DNA from: Trichothermofontia sichuanensis B231
GTDB lineage: Bacteria; Cyanobacteriota; Cyanobacteriia; B231
Assembly: GCF_026240635.1 (NCBI RefSeq)
Contig: NZ_CP110848.1
Span: 2,501-66,500, forward strand
Direction of reading: 5' to 3'
Length of the DNA stretch: 64,000 nucleotides
Positions 59,812 to 64,000 of this stretch are shown one piece after another (the stretch's first letter is position 1; each line of letters opens with the position of its first letter). The notes below the pieces were generated by a model. That model was not told where the DNA came from. It saw only the letters and a list, made by a program, of their open reading frames with translations, and ran no database searches. A program made the translations under genes and the position numbers.

Positions 59812-60315
59812 TTAATTAGCCGACTGTTGGGGCCGCACGACTGGATCGGTCGCACTGGGCAACTCAATCAGGGGACTGTCCAAGGCAATGATCAATTCGT
59901 CTGCCTCAGGATCTGGTGAAGTCGCCATCTGGGGTGACAATAACCGTTGCTCTGGCCACAGGCTCAAAATCGCCCCCACCGCCACCGCGGCGATCGCGGC
60001 CCCAGCTACCACCAGCTTACGAGTTGGGCGGCGCTCCACGCGGGCAAAGACTTGTTCTACCAACTGATCTACATTCGTCTCAGTTTGGGGGATGGCCAGG
60101 TTTTGCCAGCCCTGCCGCAGGCCCAGTAGCCGTTGGTAGAGTTGCTTCACCTCAGCATCCGAAGCCAACCAGCCCTCCACTTGCTGGCGCTCAGCCGCCG
60201 TCACTTCGCCATCCAGGTATGCGCTGAGCAATTCAAAGCGATCGTACTCCTGGCAAGACGTATTGCCGGTCCCCGACCGATACGGATTAGCATGAGCGTC
60301 GAAGTTAGAAGTCAT
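59812..60315 (-). CDS. Anti-sigma factor (membrane-anchored, zinc-finger-type N-terminus)
   Basis: The 167-residue protein has an N-terminal helical anti-sigma-like segment (ELLSAYLDGEVTAAERQQVEGWL), one membrane segment (about residues 104-120) and a short outer tail. It lacks the full HxxxCxxC zinc motif. It lies directly downstream of the ECF sigma gene, so it probably sequesters that sigma factor until a signal arrives from outside. In Synechocystis a comparable SigG/SapG pair is known. Confidence 0.75.
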   Translation of the reverse strand: MTSNFDAHANPYRSGTGNTSCQEYDRFELLSAYLDGEVTAAERQQVEGWLASDAEVKQLYQRLLGLRQGWQNLAIPQTETNVDQLVEQVFARVERRPTRKLVVAGAAIAAVAVGAILSLWPEQRLLSPQMATSPDPEADELIIALDSPLIELPSATDPVVRPQQSAN

Positions 60316-60478
60316 TTGCCATCACCGCTCTTTACAATCAATAAATCGCAACATATCCACCCATTGATCTAGCTTACAGATGTCGTTGGGGTTGTCAATC
60401 GGACTGCCTAGGAACTTTAAGCTTCTGCCATGAGGTTCCCGATTATCCCTCGCTAACACCCTGGTTTCACCCCGATGT

Positions 60479-61138
60479 CTAGCCGTCGAGATAGGGCTGT
60501 AACTGTTCCTGTAAGCGTAACCGCGCCCGTGCAATCCGGGACTTTACGGTTCCCAAGGAAACCCCCGTCATATCCGCAATTTCTTCATAGGCCAACCCTT
60601 CGATTTCCCGCAGCACGATCGTCGTGCGAAAGGCTTCGGGCAGGGCGGCGATCGCCGCCCTAAGTTGATCGTAGAACTCCTGGGTCCCCAAGGCTTCATC
60701 GGGACCGGGGCCATCCGCCGCCACTTCCCACTCCATCTCGCCATCGTTGACGTTTAAGGGTGCATCCAGGGACAGGGGCGTCTGGTGCCGTTTGCGCTTG
60801 CGCAGTTCGTCGTAGAACAGGTTCGTCACAATCCGACTCAGCCAACCCCGGAACTTAGTCGGGTCCTGAAGCCGTTTGAGATTGCGATAGACCCGAATCC
60901 AGACCTCCTGGGCCAGATCGGCCCGATCTGGCCAATCAGGCGCGAGGTGGTAGAGCACGCGATCGACATGGGCTTGGTAACGGCGCAATAGCTCACTGAA
61001 GGCTGCCCGCTCCGGGTGCAACCCCGCCTGACACCTCAGGATGAGATCCAAATTTGAGAGCTTTTCCGGTGGTTGCACAGGTACTTGAGGGACAGATGCC
61101 TCAATCGCTGACCAAGATACAGGTAGAGAATAACTCAT
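60479..61138 (-). CDS. sigG: ECF sigma factor, SigG-like
   Basis: The frame reaches ATG 61189, but ATG 61138 (MSYSLPVSWS) is also plausible (219 aa); no strong ribosome site decides. Region 2 (DRADLAQEVWIRVYRNL, GWLSRIVTNLFYDELRKRKR) and region 4 (REIEGLAYEEIADMTGVSLG, TVKSRIARAR) are complete and region 3 is absent, as in ECF (group 3) sigma factors. It is followed by the anti-sigma gene. The name rests on resemblance to cyanobacterial SigG. Confidence 0.85.
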   Translation of the reverse strand: MSYSLPVSWSAIEASVPQVPVQPPEKLSNLDLILRCQAGLHPERAAFSELLRRYQAHVDRVLYHLAPDWPDRADLAQEVWIRVYRNLKRLQDPTKFRGWLSRIVTNLFYDELRKRKRHQTPLSLDAPLNVNDGEMEWEVAADGPGPDEALGTQEFYDQLRAAIAALPEAFRTTIVLREIEGLAYEEIADMTGVSLGTVKSRIARARLRLQEQLQPYLDG

Positions 61139-61346
61139 GGGCGGAGTGAACTTGCGAACATTCTCTCCGTTTTGACGAAATCTTTTCATCCAGGTTCCAC
61201 AGTTGGGTCCGCAGGGCCAAAGCCAAATGGGTCGGGGTCGGGCGCGAGCTGGCCGTCTGAACTGAGTAGGTGGGGGGTAGCACGGTTTTCACATAGAGTT
61301 GCAAGGCCCCGGTGGCGATCGCGGCTAAGATCAATTTTCCCCACAT
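61101..61346 (-). CDS. Small membrane-anchored protein overlapping the sigma gene start
   Basis: ATG 61346 follows a near-perfect GAGGAGG site 7 nt upstream. The 81-residue product begins MWGKLILAAIATGALQLYV, a single membrane segment, followed by a Pro/Ser/Thr-rich stretch and a charged tail. Its last 38 bp overlap the sigma gene if that starts at 61138. Translation coupling with sigG is possible. I do not recognise a family; the strong ribosome site is the main support. Confidence 0.5.
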   Translation of the reverse strand: MWGKLILAAIATGALQLYVKTVLPPTYSVQTASSRPTPTHLALALRTQLWNLDEKISSKRRECSQVHSAHELFSTCILVSD

Positions 61347-61491
61347 GGTTGTTTCCTCCTCAGCAATCAGGTCAAACACTGATCCCACTGAGCATTTGCT
61401 TGCGGGCATTCATAAGCTGCTTCACAGAGATCAGCAAGCTTTCCCGACGCTGGTTGCTAGTGAAGGTTTCCCGGCGTTACCCGCTAGTTGA

Positions 61492-61947
61492 CTAACCCCA
61501 ATGCCTGCATGGCGGTCCAACTGCGGGTGGAATATTGTTCTGGCGTGAGGCTGCGGGGATCGAGCCACGGAATCCCACGGGGACCGACTTCGTGGGCGTC
61601 TGCCTGGAGCGCGGCGGGTCCGGCGGGAACTGACACTGGTAGATCAGGTTCACGGTATGTAATAGACGGGGAGGCGCGTCGGGAGGCGTTGGTGCGGCCA
61701 CTTTGGGATTGGGGAAAAAGCCTTCGGCCACGGTCAGCAGGCGATCGATCGTGAACTCGCTAATACCAATTTCTTCCTGCACCTTGCGCCGTAACGCAGT
61801 CAATAGGGGTTCTTCGGGCTTGACGCCCCCTCCCGGTAAGTCCCAGGTATCGGGTTCCGGCAGGGTCATCTGGTGGATCAGTAAGACGCGATCGGCCTGG
61901 ACAAAGAAGGCTAGGGTTGCTAGACGCAGACGCACGATCGCAGACAT
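61492..61947 (-). CDS. Nudix hydrolase with frameshifted C-terminus
   Basis: The Nudix box reads GGVKPEEPLLTALRRKVQEE. The pattern GX5EX7REUXEEXGU is kept except that the Glu after the Arg is Lys. In the frame shown the last 35 residues (after QFPPDPP) look wrong. Another frame encodes ALQADAHEVGPRGIPWLD and, further on, a QALGLVN end stopping at 61484. A one-base deletion near 61606-61626, or a sequencing error, explains this. The enzyme would cleave nucleoside diphosphate derivatives; substrate unknown. Confidence 0.78.
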   Translation of the reverse strand: MSAIVRLRLATLAFFVQADRVLLIHQMTLPEPDTWDLPGGGVKPEEPLLTALRRKVQEEIGISEFTIDRLLTVAEGFFPNPKVAAPTPPDAPPRLLHTVNLIYQCQFPPDPPRSRQTPTKSVPVGFRGSIPAASRQNNIPPAVGPPCRHWG

Positions 61948-62010
61948 AGATCCTCACCCCAGGGAATGAGTACGAGTTGGCTATGGGATTTGCATAACGG
62001 GATTAGGAAT

Positions 62011-62081
62011 GGGTGACCTGGGATTCGAACCCAGAACCAGCGGATTAAGAGTCCGATGCGCTACCGTTGCGCCAGTCACCC
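62011..62081 (-). tRNA. tRNA-Lys (anticodon CTT)
   Basis: The 71-nt sequence folds as a cloverleaf: acceptor GGGTGAC/GTCACCC, D arm GCGC/GCGC, anticodon loop CTCTTAA, and T arm CTGGG-TTCGAAT-CCCAG. The outermost anticodon-stem pair is T-C, a mismatch. The 3' CCA is not encoded. Confidence 0.92.
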
Positions 62082-62214
62082 GTAGTCTTCATTATATCGG
62101 TACTTGTCCCCGCTAACGCGATCGGTTCTCAACCCAATTCCGGGCAAAACTGGGTACAACAACAGAAGAAGCCCGATTTCGTCAGTCATTACCCTGCTGC
62201 GAGTAAATTTTCCT

Positions 62215-62695
62215 ATGCCTTTAATCTCTTCAGAAAACCTCAGTCCCCCTCTGAAGCAGTCGGCCTTGCAGTCCTTAGCCCAAGGCAATTACGTTGAAGC
62301 GATCGCAACTCCAGCAACAGATTGAGGCCACCCCCGACGATCGCAATCAAGTCATTGAGGACCTGACGGCGATTCCGGCTGATCTGCCCTTCCAGTTGTC
62401 CCCCTTTAAGGTAAGTTAACCGTTCCTGGAGCAGCGTTTATTTGACATTTTGGCGACGATTAATGCCAAATTGCCCAATGCCCAAATTACCCTCACCTCT
62501 AACGCGTCCCCGTTAACCGAATCCCGGCTTAAGCGCCTCCTCTCGATCCAAAACATCAGTTACCTGTGGATTTCCTTCAATGATCATCGCCGGGATGCCT
62601 ATGAAGCCACCATGTCCCTGTCCTCTAGCCCCGCAGCCCCATCTGCGAATGGCCACTCCTGCCCATCCAGAAATGCGAACCAGCAGCATCAGTAA
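62215..62695 (+). pseudogene. Decayed radical SAM-like gene fragment
   Basis: The fragments MPLISSENLSPPLKQSALQS, then LPFQLSPFKVS, then PFLEQRLFDILATINAKLPN and SLWISFNDHR-like YLWISFNDHRRDAYEATM resemble consecutive parts of a radical SAM/SPASM-type protein. They need one frameshift near 62300, and one stop codon (TAA at 62417) where Glu is expected. The match ends after YEATMSL and the rest is missing. Confidence 0.6.
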
Positions 62696-62789
62696 ACCCA
62701 GTCAATAATTGCTGATCAATTCGGGGGAAGACAGCGTAGACTAGAAAAAGTGTCAATTTTTCATTGTTGAGCGATCGAGGGGGTAAGCA

Positions 62790-62969
62790 ATGGCCGTTCC
62801 CAAGAAGAAAACGTCTAAATCAAAGCGGAATATGCGGCGGGCTAGCTGGAAGCGCAAGGCTGAAGCCCACGCCCAACGGGCACTGTCCCTGGGTAAATCC
62901 ATTCTGACTGGACGAGCGACGGGCTTTGTCTACCCACCAGCTGAAGCAGACGCGGAAGATGAGGAATAG
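62790..62969 (+). CDS. rpmF: 50S ribosomal protein L32
   Basis: The 59-residue protein begins [20 protein letters not shown] and ends in an acidic tail. The match to bacterial and plastid L32 is clear over the whole length. ATG 62790 is preceded by GAGGGGG. It was too short for the usual length cutoff. Confidence 0.97.
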   Translation: MAVPKKKTSKSKRNMRRASWKRKAEAHAQRALSLGKSILTGRATGFVYPPAEADAEDEE

Positions 62970-62996
62970 GTAAGCGCCGGGTGAGCGTCTGCGGAA

Positions 62997-63210
62997 TACA
63001 GCCTTTACCTAATTTACTCAGTACACAATTAAGGTTTGGATCTTGATCCAACCGGCAGCCCTCATCCCCCACCCCCTTCTCCCCACTTGGGAGAAGGAGA
63101 GCCGGATGTCCAAGTCCCTCTCCCGCTCTGGGAGAGGGATTTAGGGTGAGGGCCACACCCGCGGGCTGCCCCCAGCCTACCCCTGTAAAACTGTACTTTA
63201 TGATTGAGGG
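62997..63210 (+). repeat. MITE-like composite repeat, copy B
   Basis: It has the same order of blocks as 23712-23937: ACAGCCTTTACCTAATTTAC, TTGATCC(A/G)ACC, the CTTGGGAGAAGG hairpin, CCCTCTCCC and AAAACTGTACTTTATGATT. The right end lacks the AGGTAAAGGCTATA part seen in copy A, so this copy may be truncated. Confidence 0.7.
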
Positions 63211-63251
63211 AGCAACGCTAGGAGTTTCTGGGCCTTGACGGCGCAGAGATC

Positions 63252-64000
63252 TCAAAGGAGAAACTGCATGACCATTGAGCCGATCGACTGAATCACGCTC
63301 TGGATCTGGCGACGGCGGGCAGCATTACGGGCCGCCTTTTCTAGTTCATGAATCTTATCAACAAAGTTTTGAGCAAGCTCCTGCCCCTGCACCTGTCCCT
63401 GATCTTTAAACAAAGCCGCTGCCATTTCCGAATCCTGTACTGCCCCTCTCACATCACTCATCTGGAAGCGAATAATGCTACGGGCGAGATAGGCGGCTGC
63501 AAATTCCGGATCAGTGGCGATCGCCTGGTTGTAATTATGCAGTGCCGACTGATAGTTCCGTTGGCTAGCATCAATCAACCCCCAGTTATAGAACTGGACC
63601 GGCCCGACGGCTTCCACCGGCAGCGCTTGGGCACCCTTAATGTGGGCGGTGGATAGATCGGTGCCGTGGAGGTTAGCATCGGCCAGAAAAGCTTCGCGCA
63701 GATCAGCGCCCTTCAGATTCGCACCCTGGAGATTTGCACCCTGGAGGTTAGCCCCATAGAGGGAAGCTCCAGTTAGATCGGCCCCACTCAGGTCAGCCCC
63801 GCTCAGATCCGCCCGACTCAGGTTGGCAAAACTTAAATCAGATCCCCTTAACCTGGCCCGCACGAGGTTAGTCAGCGTTAGCCCTGCCCCCTGCAGGTCA
63901 CAGTTCTCGCATACCCGGGTTGAGATGAGGCGGCTGGTATGGCTGGGGTTTTCGGCCCGTACCGGCAGGGTCAGCAGGGTTATCATCAGCAAAGCCGATG
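63252..64000 (-). CDS. Pentapeptide-repeat and TPR protein, N-terminus beyond the window
   Basis: The visible part has a signal-peptide-like hydrophobic stretch ending near VRAENPSH. Then come CENCDLQGAGL, about 14 pentapeptide repeats of the A(D/N)LxG type (about residues 30-120 of the visible protein) and two TPR-like helices (about 130-195). The C-terminus is basic and helical. Such proteins form a right-handed beta-helix and are common periplasmic or thylakoid-lumen proteins in cyanobacteria. The frame continues in from the window end, so the start is not seen. Confidence 0.82.
   Translation of the reverse strand, partial: SALLMITLLTLPVRAENPSHTSRLISTRVCENCDLQGAGLTLTNLVRARLRGSDLSFANLSRADLSGADLSGADLTGASLYGANLQGANLQGANLKGADLREAFLADANLHGTDLSTAHIKGAQALPVEAVGPVQFYNWGLIDASQRNYQSALHNYNQAIATDPEFAAAYLARSIIRFQMSDVRGAVQDSEMAAALFKDQGQVQGQELAQNFVDKIHELEKAARNAARRRQIQSVIQSIGSMVMQFLL

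Overview
The window is chromosomal DNA from a cyanobacterium. The evidence is the very frequent HIP1 octamer (GCGATCGC) and its GATCG core, the dark-operative chlorophyll genes chlL and chlN with the cyanobacterial DUF5331 gene between them, a ChlH/BchH-type magnesium chelatase subunit, a geranylgeranyl-reductase-like flavoprotein, a Psb35-like small thylakoid protein, nifJ with its dihydroorotate-dehydrogenase-like partner, tandem Amt transporters and RTX/DUF4347 exoproteins. GC content is moderately high in most genes. The genus cannot be fixed from the sequence alone.

Layout. 1-2.94 kb: the 3' part of an rRNA operon (23S, 5S, terminator). 3-10.6 kb: an outer-membrane Omp85-type barrel, a very large CPBP membrane protease and a Ski2-like RNA helicase. 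10.9-12.8 kb: an AT-rich polytopic membrane protein that looks acquired. 13-19 kb: a Psb35-like protein, an M15 peptidase with internal repeats, and two amt genes in tandem. 19-24 kb: two RTX calcium-binding exoproteins. 24-33 kb: a Uma2 nuclease-like gene, an HlyD/MacA-type adaptor, a DUF2325 protein, an aldo/keto reductase and a divergent ferric-iron-type ABC permease/ATPase pair. 34-39 kb: nifJ and its partner. 39-44 kb: MacB-type ATPase, signal peptidase I, holin-like membrane protein, MTHFR-family enzyme, a repeat-bearing coiled-coil protein and a geranylgeranyl-reductase-like enzyme. 44-48 kb: a 1340-residue PAS/GAF histidine kinase. 48.5-57.1 kb: a 47-residue protein, the chelatase subunit H, a Uma2 gene broken by a small mobile element, and chlN-DUF5331-chlL. 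57.7-64 kb: an orphan DarG-like macrodomain gene with a stub of darT, fmt, an anti-sigma/ECF sigma pair, a frameshifted Nudix gene, tRNA-Lys, a radical-SAM-like pseudogene, rpmF and a pentapeptide/TPR protein cut by the window edge.

Functional themes. Three steps of chlorophyll synthesis are represented: Mg insertion, light-independent protochlorophyllide reduction and possibly phytyl-chain reduction. nifJ fits the same low-oxygen or fermentative physiology. The divergent iron-transport genes share an intergenic region with an unusual four-copy, centre-symmetric TTAATCTT motif that looks like an operator.

The intergenic DNA is rich in small palindromic, MITE-like repeats. For two of them the target-site duplication can be read directly: 8 bp in a Uma2 gene and 10 bp upstream of nifJ. 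Other repeat units lie in frame inside the chelatase gene. I did not find a convincing wholly new multi-gene system. The most notable items are the Uma2 insertion, the darT-deleted DarTG remnant, the iron-locus operator array, the repeat insertions in the chelatase gene, and two small genes with strong ribosome binding sites.
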